Below are positions 19,157 to 28,462 of a stretch of 64,000 bases of DNA, piece after piece (the first letter of the stretch is position 1; each line of letters opens with the position of its first letter). The notes under the pieces are model-generated. The model did not search any database. It worked only from the letters and a program-made list of their open reading frames with translations, and was not told the origin of the DNA. Made by a program: the position numbers and the translations under genes. The DNA comes from Chryseobacterium sp. G0162 (GTDB lineage: Bacteria > Bacteroidota > Bacteroidia > Flavobacteriales > Weeksellaceae), in NCBI RefSeq assembly GCF_003815715.1, contig NZ_CP033922.1, positions 2,324,001-2,388,000 of the forward strand, written 5' to 3'.

Positions 19157-20392
19157 TTACCACCGTAAAATTAAGGGTAAATCTCCTTTCTTCGCTTTTA
19201 TTTTCACCCAATAATTCTGTGATTTATTTCCATACAGCACATAATCGATGTCAGAAATAATCCTTTTCTCCGTGTTGCTCAATGCTTTCAAAGATGAATA
19301 CAACAAAGCATTGTTTCTGATCAGGATGTAATTTTCTTTTAATTGAGGGGATAATATTACAGGTTTTCTGGTCGATTTTATGATAACCCCATTATTATTT
19401 CGGGTGATCTCATTGGGCTGAAAAGGAATTGCTGTGAATTGGCTTTCTCCATTAATCCACTTTTTAGATTGGAAATACCCCCATGTTTTCTCAGGATTTT
19501 TACTTTGAATATCAATGATATAATTAGGTTGTGTAATCTTTTGGAAGCTCTTTTTTTCAACCTCATTAAAATTATCATCATATTCATAACTGATAATGGT
19601 ATCATTGACCTGTTCAATATTTGCAGTAGCCTTTAAAGAAGTTGCCTGCGAGGAATCTACGATACTCTTATGGAAAAAAAGGCTGAAATTTCTGAGGTTC
19701 TCTTTATCTAATTCAAGTTCCAGAAACTGATTTCTTTTCTCAAGTTTTGAAGCGATGGAGTGAAAAGCTTCAGGGTTTGAATTATTTTTTATTTCAATTT
19801 CATCATCATGTAATTCGATAGAAAAGTTTTGAATTTTCTGTCCTGAAATAACAGAAATACTCCCCAATGTATTTTGAATAAACTGATCTGCCTCCCAAAC
19901 CGGATTTGCAGGAGATTGGAGAAGTCCCTTCTTAATTGTTTCAAAAGCAAGATCAGAAGTTCCTACAATGCAATGACTACCTTCTATCATTAAGAAAATC
20001 TGGTCCTTTTGAAAGTGATTATTCCCTTTAACAGTAAACTTTTGCTTTTTTAAAAAGGCAATAAGCCTTTGTGGATCTTTAAGTTCTAAAACACTGTACC
20101 ACTCGGAGAATTTGGTATCTTTAATATGAAAAATCTGCAAAAAATCCGGAATTTTGATTCCCGAATCTCTCACCGAACCGGTTTTGTTTTTTGTTTTATT
20201 TCCAGACCACTTTGAAGGGTGCGTTACAAAACTGAAGAGATATTGTCCCGTTAATTTCTTAGTATCAATTAAAACAACTGCATCTGCATGTTCAGGAATA
20301 TATTTAAGGTTTTTGTCTTTATAGAAACCTACAAAATACACAGCAACAGCAAGCAACAAAAGCAACGGGACAATAATCTTCTTTTTTTTCAT
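19157..20392 (-). CDS. Membrane-anchored envelope protein, 411 aa
   Basis: The specific function is not recognised. One N-terminal membrane anchor (residues 5-22) is followed by a mostly beta extracytoplasmic part that begins YIPEHADAVVLIDTKKLTGQYLF. This resembles the opening of DUF3352/DUF4836-type proteins (PxDAxxVxxID). No catalytic motif is visible. Its ATG follows directly on the stop of the 677-aa upstream gene, which opens with a related pattern (MKIPSDAVFYMEVNGKQL). The two are probably distant paralogues acting together at the envelope. Confidence 0.7.
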   Translation of the reverse strand: MKKKKIIVPLLLLLAVAVYFVGFYKDKNLKYIPEHADAVVLIDTKKLTGQYLFSFVTHPSKWSGNKTKNKTGSVRDSGIKIPDFLQIFHIKDTKFSEWYSVLELKDPQRLIAFLKKQKFTVKGNNHFQKDQIFLMIEGSHCIVGTSDLAFETIKKGLLQSPANPVWEADQFIQNTLGSISVISGQKIQNFSIELHDDEIEIKNNSNPEAFHSIASKLEKRNQFLELELDKENLRNFSLFFHKSIVDSSQATSLKATANIEQVNDTIISYEYDDNFNEVEKKSFQKITQPNYIIDIQSKNPEKTWGYFQSKKWINGESQFTAIPFQPNEITRNNNGVIIKSTRKPVILSPQLKENYILIRNNALLYSSLKALSNTEKRIISDIDYVLYGNKSQNYWVKIKAKKGDLPLILRW

Positions 20393-22426
20393 CTATAAGA
20401 TTTGTGGTTTCTTTTCTATTTCTTTTGTTTTAAAAACCTGATCGAACACATCAAAGAAATACATTAAGCTATTCTCCGAAGAACCTTTGATATTATAATT
20501 CATTTCTGTCTGGATACTTTCTCCTTTAACTTCAGTTTTATAATACAATTCTCCTACACTTTTTCTGATCGCATCCAATGCTTTTCTTTCTTTAGGACTT
20601 TTGAATTCTTTATCTAAACCGGTTAAAAGTTTTTGGATATCCAATCTTCCGGATAAAGGATATTTGGCAGAATCTTTCGCCCATTTTCTGGAAATATCAG
20701 ACTGATTAACAGGTAAGATATTGTCTGCAGAGCTCATCAGATAGACAATTCCATCTTTTACAGTAAAGAACAGCTGGTCAATATACCCTCCATTTTTATC
20801 TTCTTTAAAAGTGTATAGGTTTCCTTTTTTAGAAAATCTTTTAGACAGTTTCTTATTGGTAGTCAGCAAATCAAAAATACGGGTCCAATATCCTTCGTTC
20901 TCCGTTGCAAAGGCAAAAGTGAAATTCGGAACAGCGATCTCCTTAGTTTTCTTTACCTCTTTTTCATTGAAATCAGCATCATATTCATAATCAGTGTACT
21001 CTACTTTTTTGGATTTCAATTCATTCAAAACAAAAATTCCGTTTCCTGGAGCGATTTTCGTAATGGCTTCTTCATCCAGAACAATTTTCATGGTTTCCAT
21101 AATAAGCTCCATTTCTTTTTTGTACTCATTTTCTCCTGAATTCTGAAGTAAGCTGTACATCATGTCAAAACATTTCGCTCCATTTACGTTCATCGCATAG
21201 TAACCAACACTTTTTTCATTGATAAGCTGTAGAAGTTTTTTGTTTTTCTTTCCTTTATAAATGGCAGAAATATTCTTCTGAATCTCAGTATTTTTGTGCT
21301 GATAATTATTAACCAGCCTTACTTTGTCTTTATCAAAATACAGGTTGTATGCATAGTTAGAATTGTACATATTTTTGAAGAATTGCCCGTAGGTATAATA
21401 CTTCGTCATTTTACCATAGATGCCCTCATTTACAATTCTTCCGTAATCTGTGTAAACAAAAACATCAGAATTAGCATCTCTGAATGAAAGCATTTCTTTA
21501 GGAACTTCAATCTCTAAATTTGAATTGAAATATAGATCAAACCTGTCCTCAGCATTCTTTTGAACAACTTTGAAGTTTTCTTTGCGGATAGAATCCTGTT
21601 CTTTCTGGTAGGCTTTTTCATATTCCTCATCATAAGCTTCGTTAGGCATCTCCTCTCCGTTTTCAGGATTCTCTGCACTTTCTTTTTCTTTAGGATATTG
21701 ATGATGCTTTTGCAGGTATTTAATATCTTTCTGAATTCTTGCGATCTCGTTGTTATTGTCTTTAATACTTTCTTTCAGATACTTAATATCTTCCTTCAGA
21801 CTTTTAATTTCCTCTTTATAATTAAAAGGTTTTTCCGGTTCATCAGTATAAACACCATCTGTGGTGGCATCTACTGCAACAGAATCAACCGCAACAGCAT
21901 CAACGGCAACTGCCGTACTGTCTGCAACGGCTTCTGCAGCCCACAAATCTTTGTAAGGTTTGGTATAACTTATCATGCTCAGAACGGCTCTACTTCCATT
22001 CCAGGCAACAAAGATATCATCATCAATATCTACATAAGAATAGTTCTTTTTCTTGAAAACTTCCTGTCCCTTTTTCTTCATAGAATTGACAAAATCCTGG
22101 AATTTCTCGTTATTATCAATGATAAAATGAGTATTGTAAGTCTTAATAGAATCATTAAAACTTGCATAGTGATACTGAACAGCATCGTATTTGATTCCTG
22201 TTTTGGAATAATCTGTCCATGAAGGTTTTTCTTTACTCTTCTTGCTCAGTTCATGCAGCAAAGGATTCAGTTTATCCCAGTTTATTTTATTATTAAGCTG
22301 TTTTCCATTGACTTCCATATAAAATACAGCATCAGACGGAATTTTCATGCTGTTTTGAGCAAAAATCAATGTAAAGCCAAAAAGTATGAAAATAATTTTT
22401 TGCGTTTTTAATAAGATAGATTTCAT
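20393..22426 (-). CDS. Exported coiled-coil protein (DUF4836-like), 677 aa
   Basis: Signal peptide at residues 7-24, then a DUF4836-like opening (MKIPSDAVFYMEVNGKQLNN). An Ala/Val/Asp repeat (AVAVDAVAVDSVAVDA, about 172-187) precedes a Lys/Glu-rich coiled coil (about 204-242). The second half is again beta-rich. The coiled coil inserted within the domain is unusual. No catalytic residues can be proposed. It lies between a 222-aa lipoprotein gene (17 bp upstream) and the 411-aa relative, in one operon. Confidence 0.72.
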   Translation of the reverse strand: MKSILLKTQKIIFILFGFTLIFAQNSMKIPSDAVFYMEVNGKQLNNKINWDKLNPLLHELSKKSKEKPSWTDYSKTGIKYDAVQYHYASFNDSIKTYNTHFIIDNNEKFQDFVNSMKKKGQEVFKKKNYSYVDIDDDIFVAWNGSRAVLSMISYTKPYKDLWAAEAVADSTAVAVDAVAVDSVAVDATTDGVYTDEPEKPFNYKEEIKSLKEDIKYLKESIKDNNNEIARIQKDIKYLQKHHQYPKEKESAENPENGEEMPNEAYDEEYEKAYQKEQDSIRKENFKVVQKNAEDRFDLYFNSNLEIEVPKEMLSFRDANSDVFVYTDYGRIVNEGIYGKMTKYYTYGQFFKNMYNSNYAYNLYFDKDKVRLVNNYQHKNTEIQKNISAIYKGKKNKKLLQLINEKSVGYYAMNVNGAKCFDMMYSLLQNSGENEYKKEMELIMETMKIVLDEEAITKIAPGNGIFVLNELKSKKVEYTDYEYDADFNEKEVKKTKEIAVPNFTFAFATENEGYWTRIFDLLTTNKKLSKRFSKKGNLYTFKEDKNGGYIDQLFFTVKDGIVYLMSSADNILPVNQSDISRKWAKDSAKYPLSGRLDIQKLLTGLDKEFKSPKERKALDAIRKSVGELYYKTEVKGESIQTEMNYNIKGSSENSLMYFFDVFDQVFKTKEIEKKPQIL

Positions 22427-22443
22427 GACTATAGTTTAGAAAT

Positions 22444-23112
22444 TTATTGAAAAAGAATTGTGTTTTGTATTTGTTTTTTCTGAAGAATCAAATCCAGGAT
22501 ATCAGCATCCAGTTTAAGTGCTTTTTTGTTAGGAGAAAGCACATAAGTATTGTTTGTTTGTGATTTCACGGCATTTTCGAATTGCATGATGGAAGTGTAT
22601 CGCGCATCATTAAAAACTTCTTTATCTGCCTTACTCATCTTATCATAATCTTCTTTGAAGGTATTGACTTTATTTCTTGTCAATGTCTTTTTCTCAAGAT
22701 TCTGGCTGTAGACTTGTGTTGGAATCATTTTGCCCAATATTTTCTGAGCTTTTAGTTTTTCCAGCCCTGCATTGATGTTTTCAATTTTTTTGAAATTACA
22801 GCTCAGTTTGATGATATAATTATCAAAATCCAGGGACGTTTTTACATTGCTGATTCCCGGAGTTCCTTTAAAAATCTTAGCCGCTTCATTGATTTTGTTT
22901 TCAATTTCAGCTTTTTTGGGAACTTTTTTCCCATTGATGGTTTCCATCTTGGAGATTGAAGCTAATCTTGTCTTGCTCTTGCTGGCATTAAGAATGATGG
23001 TGTATTCTCCTGTACCATCTGCTTTTACATTCACTTTATCAAGAATATCAAAACAACTTGTCAGGAATAGCAAGGGGAAAAATAGAAGAAATAATTTAAG
23101 GAAATTTTTCAT
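22444..23112 (-). CDS. Lipoprotein, 222 aa
   Basis: Predicted lipoprotein: the signal segment ends LFLTSCFD, with the lipobox Cys at residue 20. The mature part starts LDKVNVKADGTGEYTIILNASKSK, which resembles the opening of bacterial LppM/DUF3153-type lipoproteins (VxxDGSGxxxxxx). No catalytic motif is seen. It is first gene of a three- or four-gene envelope operon with the 677- and 411-aa proteins. Confidence 0.7.
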   Translation of the reverse strand: MKNFLKLFLLFFPLLFLTSCFDILDKVNVKADGTGEYTIILNASKSKTRLASISKMETINGKKVPKKAEIENKINEAAKIFKGTPGISNVKTSLDFDNYIIKLSCNFKKIENINAGLEKLKAQKILGKMIPTQVYSQNLEKKTLTRNKVNTFKEDYDKMSKADKEVFNDARYTSIMQFENAVKSQTNNTYVLSPNKKALKLDADILDLILQKKQIQNTILFQ

Positions 23113-23236
23113 GATTGGTTTAAAACCACAAAATTACTTAATTCTGGCCTTAAATCCTTACAATCTTTATTTTTTTGAGCATAAATAGCTGTTTTCCGGT
23201 ACTTTTTAAGACCGGAAACTCTACTACTTTTTATTT

Positions 23237-23959
23237 TTAAATACGTCCTTTCAAATAATCCTGGCGAAGATCCTCGTCCAGTTTTTCGATAGCATAGCGC
23301 AGACAGGTTCTTGGCATTTCTTTATAGAACTCATTCAGATAGCCAATGAGTTCCTGTTCATTTTTATTTCCCATTTCCCGCAACAGCCAGCCATTGGCTT
23401 TGTGCATCAGATCATGGGGATGCTTTAGATTTCTTGTAACAAATTCTTTGGTGAGGTCAAAAGATCCCTTTTTAATGTAATGCATGGTTCCCACAACCGC
23501 AATTCTCTTATGCCACATCTCATCCGCCTTAGAAAGATCTCTCAATAGGATTTCTTTCTTATTTTCATAAGCATATCTGCCAAGAATCTTATAACAGCTG
23601 GAATCTACCAGATCCCAATTATTAACATACTGAAGATGTTTAAGATAAAACTCCACGATTTCATCTTTTACGACTATGTCTTTTGCCTTTTCAAACTTTG
23701 AAATCAGCATAAAAAGAGCTGTTAACCGGTGTTCATGATATGCTGAAGAAAGTACTTCACTCAATTCTTTCAAACTGATTTTTGAGTAATATTCTTTAGC
23801 AACAGTTCTCTGATCAGGAACTTTTACCCCTAAAAACAGATCTCCCTCACCGTATTCTCCCTTTCCTGTTTTGAAAAATCTTGGAAAGAATTCAGCTTTT
23901 TCAGGAATGGATAAAACTGCAAGAGCCACCTGTATTTCTTTAACAATACCCGTATGCAT
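23237..23959 (-). CDS. DNA alkylation repair protein (AlkD-like HEAT-repeat glycosylase)
   Basis: All-helical protein of the AlkC/AlkD family, 240 aa. Family wording is clear: LFLGVKVPDQRTVAKEYY near the N-terminus, YVNNWDLVDSSCYKILG (W115, D119) and DEMWHKRIAVVGTMHYI. These HEAT-like repeats bind DNA, and AlkD members excise alkylated purines. Activity here is inferred from family. It lies 20 bp downstream of the antiporter gene on the same strand. Confidence 0.86.
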   Translation of the reverse strand: MHTGIVKEIQVALAVLSIPEKAEFFPRFFKTGKGEYGEGDLFLGVKVPDQRTVAKEYYSKISLKELSEVLSSAYHEHRLTALFMLISKFEKAKDIVVKDEIVEFYLKHLQYVNNWDLVDSSCYKILGRYAYENKKEILLRDLSKADEMWHKRIAVVGTMHYIKKGSFDLTKEFVTRNLKHPHDLMHKANGWLLREMGNKNEQELIGYLNEFYKEMPRTCLRYAIEKLDEDLRQDYLKGRI

Positions 23960-23979
23960 GGATCATCTAATTTTAAAAA

Positions 23980-25266
23980 CTAAGCATTCTTCTCTAAAAC
24001 ACTATTTTCCTGCTCCTCTTCTTCTTTTACAATCTGTTTAGGATTGGCAACCTTCGCTATGGTAAGCCCCTGAACAATAATAGAAAATACCACTACACAA
24101 TACGTAATACTTAAGATTGTCTCACTATATTCACTTTTAGGAATAGACATCGCCAATGCAATGGAAACACCACCACGAATTCCTCCCCAAACTAAAACTT
24201 TTACCGTTTGTGGGCTAAAACTCCTTCTCAGAGAAGTAAACTTCGTAGGTCCCCAGATGGAAATAAACCTTGCAAACAGAACTACAAAAATGGCCAATAA
24301 GCCTGGGATCATGAAGTGTTTCAAATCTTTAATCATTAGAAGTTCAAATCCAATGAATAAGAATAATACTGCATTCAGAATTTCATCAATAAGCTCCCAA
24401 AATTTGATTAAGTAATCCTGAGTAACAGATTTCATTTTAAAGTTCCTATTAAAGTTCCCCATAAATAACCCTGCAGCTACCATCGTTAATGGTCCTGAAA
24501 TATGCATCTGTCTTGCAATAAGATAACCTCCCATCACAACAGAAAGTGTTACCAGTACGGAAATAATATAATCATCCACTTCACGCATTAATCTGGAAGT
24601 AACCCATCCTAATAAAACACCCAATAAAAGACCACCACCGGCTTCATGAAGCAATAGCAGTCCAATACTTTCTACTCCAAGATCTACTTCTTTACCAACA
24701 GCAAGCTGTAATACAACTGTAAAGACCACAACGGCCATACCATCATTGAAAAGAGATTCACCGGCAACCTTTGTTTCCAGCGATTTGGAAACTTTCGCCT
24801 GTTTCAGTACACTCAGAACTGCCACCGGATCGGTAGGTGAAATCAGTGCTCCAAAAACAAGACAGTAGATAAATGGAAGCTGAATACCTACATATGGGAG
24901 TAAATAGAACATCCCAAAACCTACTACAAATGTAGAAATCACAACGCCTACAGTAGAAAATATCAGTACAGGCCTGAATTGTTCTTTAAGATCGTTGATA
25001 TTAATGTGAATTCCTCCTGCAAAAAGAAGAAAATTAAGCATCGCTCCCATCAGAACCTCCGTAAAGTCGATGCTGTTCATCAGATTATGAAGATGTCCAA
25101 AAGTTCTTGGAAGTATCGTTTCTCCAAATAATACCAGAAAAATGGAAACCACAATGGCAATTACCATAATCCCGATGGTACTCGGAAGTTTTAAGAATCT
25201 GTAATTAAGATAGGCAAATATGGATGCTAATACGATTAATGCTGAAAATGAATAATATAATTCCAC
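23980..25266 (-). CDS. Na+/H+ antiporter, CPA1/NhaP type
   Basis: Inner-membrane antiporter with about 12 hydrophobic helices, 428 aa. The CPA1 signatures are present: GALISPTDPVAVLSVLK (helix 5/6 region), ESLFNDGMAVVVF with the ND pair, and VLVWGGIRGGVSIALAM. It exchanges Na+ or K+ for H+. A short charged cytoplasmic tail rich in Glu ends the protein. It precedes the AlkD-like gene on the same strand and may be co-transcribed. Confidence 0.9.
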   Translation of the reverse strand: MELYYSFSALIVLASIFAYLNYRFLKLPSTIGIMVIAIVVSIFLVLFGETILPRTFGHLHNLMNSIDFTEVLMGAMLNFLLFAGGIHININDLKEQFRPVLIFSTVGVVISTFVVGFGMFYLLPYVGIQLPFIYCLVFGALISPTDPVAVLSVLKQAKVSKSLETKVAGESLFNDGMAVVVFTVVLQLAVGKEVDLGVESIGLLLLHEAGGGLLLGVLLGWVTSRLMREVDDYIISVLVTLSVVMGGYLIARQMHISGPLTMVAAGLFMGNFNRNFKMKSVTQDYLIKFWELIDEILNAVLFLFIGFELLMIKDLKHFMIPGLLAIFVVLFARFISIWGPTKFTSLRRSFSPQTVKVLVWGGIRGGVSIALAMSIPKSEYSETILSITYCVVVFSIIVQGLTIAKVANPKQIVKEEEEQENSVLEKNA

Positions 25267-25289
25267 TCAGTGTTCTTTTTAAAATTAAT

Positions 25290-25919
25290 TTATAAGTCTA
25301 AGTAAAGGACCTTGATGTATATCTTCTGACCGCCTTTTTCCCAGATATCAAACATGCCATCCTTCGATGGCTTTGATCCTCTGGTGTAATCATTTCCTAT
25401 ATTCAGAATATTCAGCAGAATGTATTCGTCTCCCACCGAATTCACCAGGTAAGCCGTTTTCTCAGACTTTCCGTCTCCGGAACTTTTTATTCCATCTGCC
25501 AAAGCCCGAAACTGACTCAGGTGATGTATAAAATTATTCCCATCCTTTAGAGAATCATATGCTCTGAGCAAGATTAGCAAAATGTCCAGATTGGTAGGGT
25601 CTTTCTCATACAAAGCCTTTCCCTGTTTGATACATTCTTCAAAATTATTTTGCTTAAAAGCTTCTGCCAGATTTTTGAAACCTTCGTCTGAAGTACTTAT
25701 CTTATCTTCTCTAAAACTCCTTCCATAGTAAAGATATTGTGCTTCTATACTATCCAGAGATTTCGGATATCCTTTGTACTTAAAAATAAGTTTCTCGTAA
25801 TTATATGGAGAATCAGAACTTTTAAGGCTCTTTTCAATGGCTTTAAAGTCTACTTTTGATTTCTGGCTGAACCCAAAAACCGAAAGCAGAATGAATAAAA
25901 GGAAAAAATGATATTTCAT
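25290..25919 (-). CDS. DUF4919 domain-containing secreted protein
   Basis: 209-aa protein with a signal peptide (residues 1-18, ending FGFSQ). The body is TPR-like (ECIKQGKALYEKDPTNLDILLILLRAYDSL), and a conserved C-terminal GDEYILLNILNIG...FDIWEKGGQKIYIKVLYLDL typifies DUF4919. The function is unknown. Its ATG overlaps the hflX stop by one base (TAATG), so translation is coupled to hflX. Confidence 0.8.
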   Translation of the reverse strand: MKYHFFLLFILLSVFGFSQKSKVDFKAIEKSLKSSDSPYNYEKLIFKYKGYPKSLDSIEAQYLYYGRSFREDKISTSDEGFKNLAEAFKQNNFEECIKQGKALYEKDPTNLDILLILLRAYDSLKDGNNFIHHLSQFRALADGIKSSGDGKSEKTAYLVNSVGDEYILLNILNIGNDYTRGSKPSKDGMFDIWEKGGQKIYIKVLYLDL

Positions 25920-27142
25920 TAATTGTTGTTTTCTTCCTCTTCGTCATCAAAGTATTCGAAAAGGAAATCATTGTATGGGAATCTGGAGATATGAATTTTC
26001 ATAACCTCATCGTAGATCATTTTTTTCATTTCAGGGAAGTTCTCCTTGGTCAAAGCAGAAATGAAAACGGTGGGGTGCTTTGATTTGGCCATCCACGTTT
26101 TTTTCCATTCATCAAGAGAAATATTCTTCTTTGTACCAGGGGTCAGATCATCTTCATCTTTTTTCTCATAGCTAAAGCCATCAATTTTGTTGAACACCAT
26201 AATCATTGGCTTCTGATGAGCATTAATATCCATTAATATCTGATTAACAGAGTCAATGTGATCTTCAAAACTTTCGTGAGAAATATCAACCACATGAATC
26301 AAAAGATCTGCTTCACGAACCTCATCCAACGTAGATTTAAATGACTCTACCAGCTGAGTAGGCAATTTTCTGATAAAACCTACAGTATCCGTAAGCAGAA
26401 ACGGAAGATTTCCGATTACAACTTTTCGTACTGTGGTATCCAGGGTCGCAAATAATTTATTTTCAGCAAATACCTCAGATTTTGAAATAGAATTCATCAA
26501 GGTAGATTTTCCAACGTTCGTGTATCCTACCAAAGCTGCTCGCACCACTTTTCCGCGATTGTTACGCTGAGTAGCCATTTGCTTATCGATGATTTTCAGT
26601 TTATCCTTCAATAAAGTAATTCTGTCACGAATGATACGACGGTCAGTTTCAATCTCCGTTTCACCGGGACCTCTCATCCCGATACCTCCCTTCTGACGTT
26701 CCAAGTGAGTCCACATTCTGGTCAATCGAGGTAAAAGATATTGGTATTGAGCCAATTCTACCTGAGTTCTTGCATAAGAAGTCTGTGCTCTTTGGGCAAA
26801 AATATCGAGAATAAGATTGGTACGGTCTAAGATTTTAACCTCCATTTCTCTTTCCAGATTTTTAAGCTGTGAAGGAGAAAGTTCGTCGTCAAAAATTACT
26901 GTTCCGATTTCGTTTTCCTTTACATATTCTTTTATTTCGAGTGCTTTTCCGCTTCCAATAAAGGTTTTGGAGTCAGGCTGTGTTAATTTTTGAGTGAACC
27001 GCTTTTGTACGGTTGCCCCAGCTGTGAAAGCCAAAAACTCCAGTTCATCCATATATTCCACCAGTTTTTCTTCATCCTGATTTTGAGTAATAATACCCAC
27101 CAGGACTGCCTTCTCATAATTATGTTCTTTCTTTTCTAACAT
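25919..27142 (-). CDS. hflX: Ribosome-associated GTPase HflX
   Basis: Cytoplasmic GTPase that splits or rescues ribosomes under stress, 407 aa. The N-terminal HflX domain includes FIGSGKALEIKEYV and FDDELSPSQLKNLE, followed by the linker motif KGGIGMRGPGETEIETDRR. The G domain has Walker A GYTNVGKST (206-214), DTVGFIRKLP and NKID. The C-terminus is acidic (FDDEEEENNN). It is the first gene of the unit with the DUF4919 gene. Confidence 0.93.
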   Translation of the reverse strand: MLEKKEHNYEKAVLVGIITQNQDEEKLVEYMDELEFLAFTAGATVQKRFTQKLTQPDSKTFIGSGKALEIKEYVKENEIGTVIFDDELSPSQLKNLEREMEVKILDRTNLILDIFAQRAQTSYARTQVELAQYQYLLPRLTRMWTHLERQKGGIGMRGPGETEIETDRRIIRDRITLLKDKLKIIDKQMATQRNNRGKVVRAALVGYTNVGKSTLMNSISKSEVFAENKLFATLDTTVRKVVIGNLPFLLTDTVGFIRKLPTQLVESFKSTLDEVREADLLIHVVDISHESFEDHIDSVNQILMDINAHQKPMIMVFNKIDGFSYEKKDEDDLTPGTKKNISLDEWKKTWMAKSKHPTVFISALTKENFPEMKKMIYDEVMKIHISRFPYNDFLFEYFDDEEEENNN

Positions 27143-27337
27143 TAAAGTTCTGTCTATGTTTATGATTTTTACAAGATAATATTTTTCAGAAAAAAAACAA
27201 AATCAATTTTTCGTTAATAACATTTTTTAATATAAATTTAATCTCAATTATTTATTATTTTATAAAAAATCAATAACTTTATATAATAATTTTCTGATTT
27301 TTAAACGTTTAACTTAAAAATTAATTTCCAGAAAATC

Positions 27338-28045
27338 ATGATTACCCATATTAAATGTATGATTATTGATGATGATGAACTGGACAGGCTGGTTCTTCAG
27401 CATTATATTAAACAGTATGAGAATATAGAAATTGTCGCTTCTTTTGATTCGGCTGAAAAAGCAATTCCTTATCTCGAACTTCCCATTGATCTTCTGATCG
27501 CCGAAACCAATTTAAAAGGGATGAGCGGCCTGGAGTTTCGCAAACTAGCGCATCGAATTCCTGCTTGTATCTTTGTAAGCTCCCATCCGGAAGTGGCCGC
27601 CTGTGTTTTTGAGATCAACACCCTGGATTTTATCACCAAACCCCTCACTTCAGAACGTTTTCATTACTCCATGCAGAGGCTCTTCGAGTTTTTCAAGGTA
27701 AAAGAAAAATGTGAACACTATGATGCTATATTGGGGCATGATTTTATTAAAATTAAGGAAAGTGGAAACATCTTTCAGATCAGAAAGACGGATATTCTTT
27801 ACCTGGAGGCACTCAAAGATTACACCCGAATCATTACACTTGAAAAAAAACACTGTATTCTTGATTCTCTGGGAAACCTTTTACATAAAAGTTTTTTCGA
27901 TTCTTTTGTGAGGATACACAGAAGCTATGCGGTACCCAAACATCTCATCCGTGGGAAAAGCTGTCATGAAATAGAGTTAATTCATCATATCAAGCTTCCT
28001 ATCGGCAGAACGTATAAAAATAACCTGTCTTTCTTTGAGCCTTAA
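27338..28045 (+). CDS. LytTR-family response regulator with Glu at the phospho-acceptor position
   Basis: Receiver domain (residues 1-120) plus LytTR DNA-binding domain (about 135-235; DFIKIKESGNIFQIRKTDILYLEALKDYTRI, then FVRIHRSYAV). The acidic pair DDDE (11-14) and the conserved lysine in FITKPL are present. The residue aligning with the phospho-accepting Asp is E56 in LLIAETNLKGMSG, where the family has LxxLDxxMPxMxG. Glu can mimic a phospho-Asp, so the protein may be constitutively active. No histidine kinase lies next to it. Confidence 0.87.
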   Translation: MITHIKCMIIDDDELDRLVLQHYIKQYENIEIVASFDSAEKAIPYLELPIDLLIAETNLKGMSGLEFRKLAHRIPACIFVSSHPEVAACVFEINTLDFITKPLTSERFHYSMQRLFEFFKVKEKCEHYDAILGHDFIKIKESGNIFQIRKTDILYLEALKDYTRIITLEKKHCILDSLGNLLHKSFFDSFVRIHRSYAVPKHLIRGKSCHEIELIHHIKLPIGRTYKNNLSFFEP

Positions 28046-28462
28046 AAATCGATTACAAATCAACAATAATTATCAAAATGCCATTGGTCGATTATTTTTG
28101 CAGTTGGTCTATTTTCCAGCAATCTGGTTATGATAGGTAGTAATTTAGTCTTCCCAATTTTCTTATGGAAAAAAAATTGAATTCATCATCTTAAAACAGT
28201 TACCCATGAAAAAACATTTATTTCAGGAGATTACAAAACAATTCCCAACAGACAGGCAAATCATAATACAATAAATTCTAGGAACACAAAAACAATGATC
28301 GGGCTATCCACTACTGCCTCTTTGGCAGAAATAAAAAAACAATTTCTAAAAACTAATGACCCTTAAAAACTAATAGCCCAGAAAAGCTGATAACCAAACT
28401 AGATTTTTCAAACAAAAGAAGTCCGCTCATTAGCGGACTTTTATATGTAAGCATTGAGATTA
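28046..28462. other. Gene-free stretch with a terminator
   Basis: 417 bp between the LytTR gene and the convergent META-domain gene. I see no credible gene. The only start-like ORF is 22 codons (28206-28274, MKKHLFQEITKQF...). TATTTTTG at 28093-28100 resembles a -7 box without a partner -33 box. The end holds the hairpin at 28419-28440. Confidence 0.5.
28419..28440. terminator. Terminator of the META-domain gene
   Basis: Perfect 9-bp stem AAGTCCGCT / AGCGGACTT with a 4-nt loop. The stretch on its far side is T-rich when read on the minus strand. Confidence 0.8.

Noticed and set aside
21860..21920. Short DNA repeat inside the 677-aa gene as a minisatellite
   Set aside because: The Ala-Val-Asp units are few and imperfect at DNA level. 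It is a low-complexity protein linker, not a repeat array.
21560..22222. 220-codon ORF on the plus strand opposite the coiled-coil protein
   Set aside because: Phe/Ile-rich shadow of the Lys/Glu-rich codons of the real minus-strand gene. The real gene has a signal peptide and fits its operon.
23224..23245. AATACGTCCTTTCAAATAAT as a further copy of the shared promoter element
   Set aside because: It matches only the first eight bases, lies at the end of the AlkD-like coding region and has no gene in the right orientation downstream.
28206..28274. 22-codon ORF starting MKKHLFQEITKQF
   Set aside because: Too short, with no coupling or recognisable motif. The MKK start alone is not enough.
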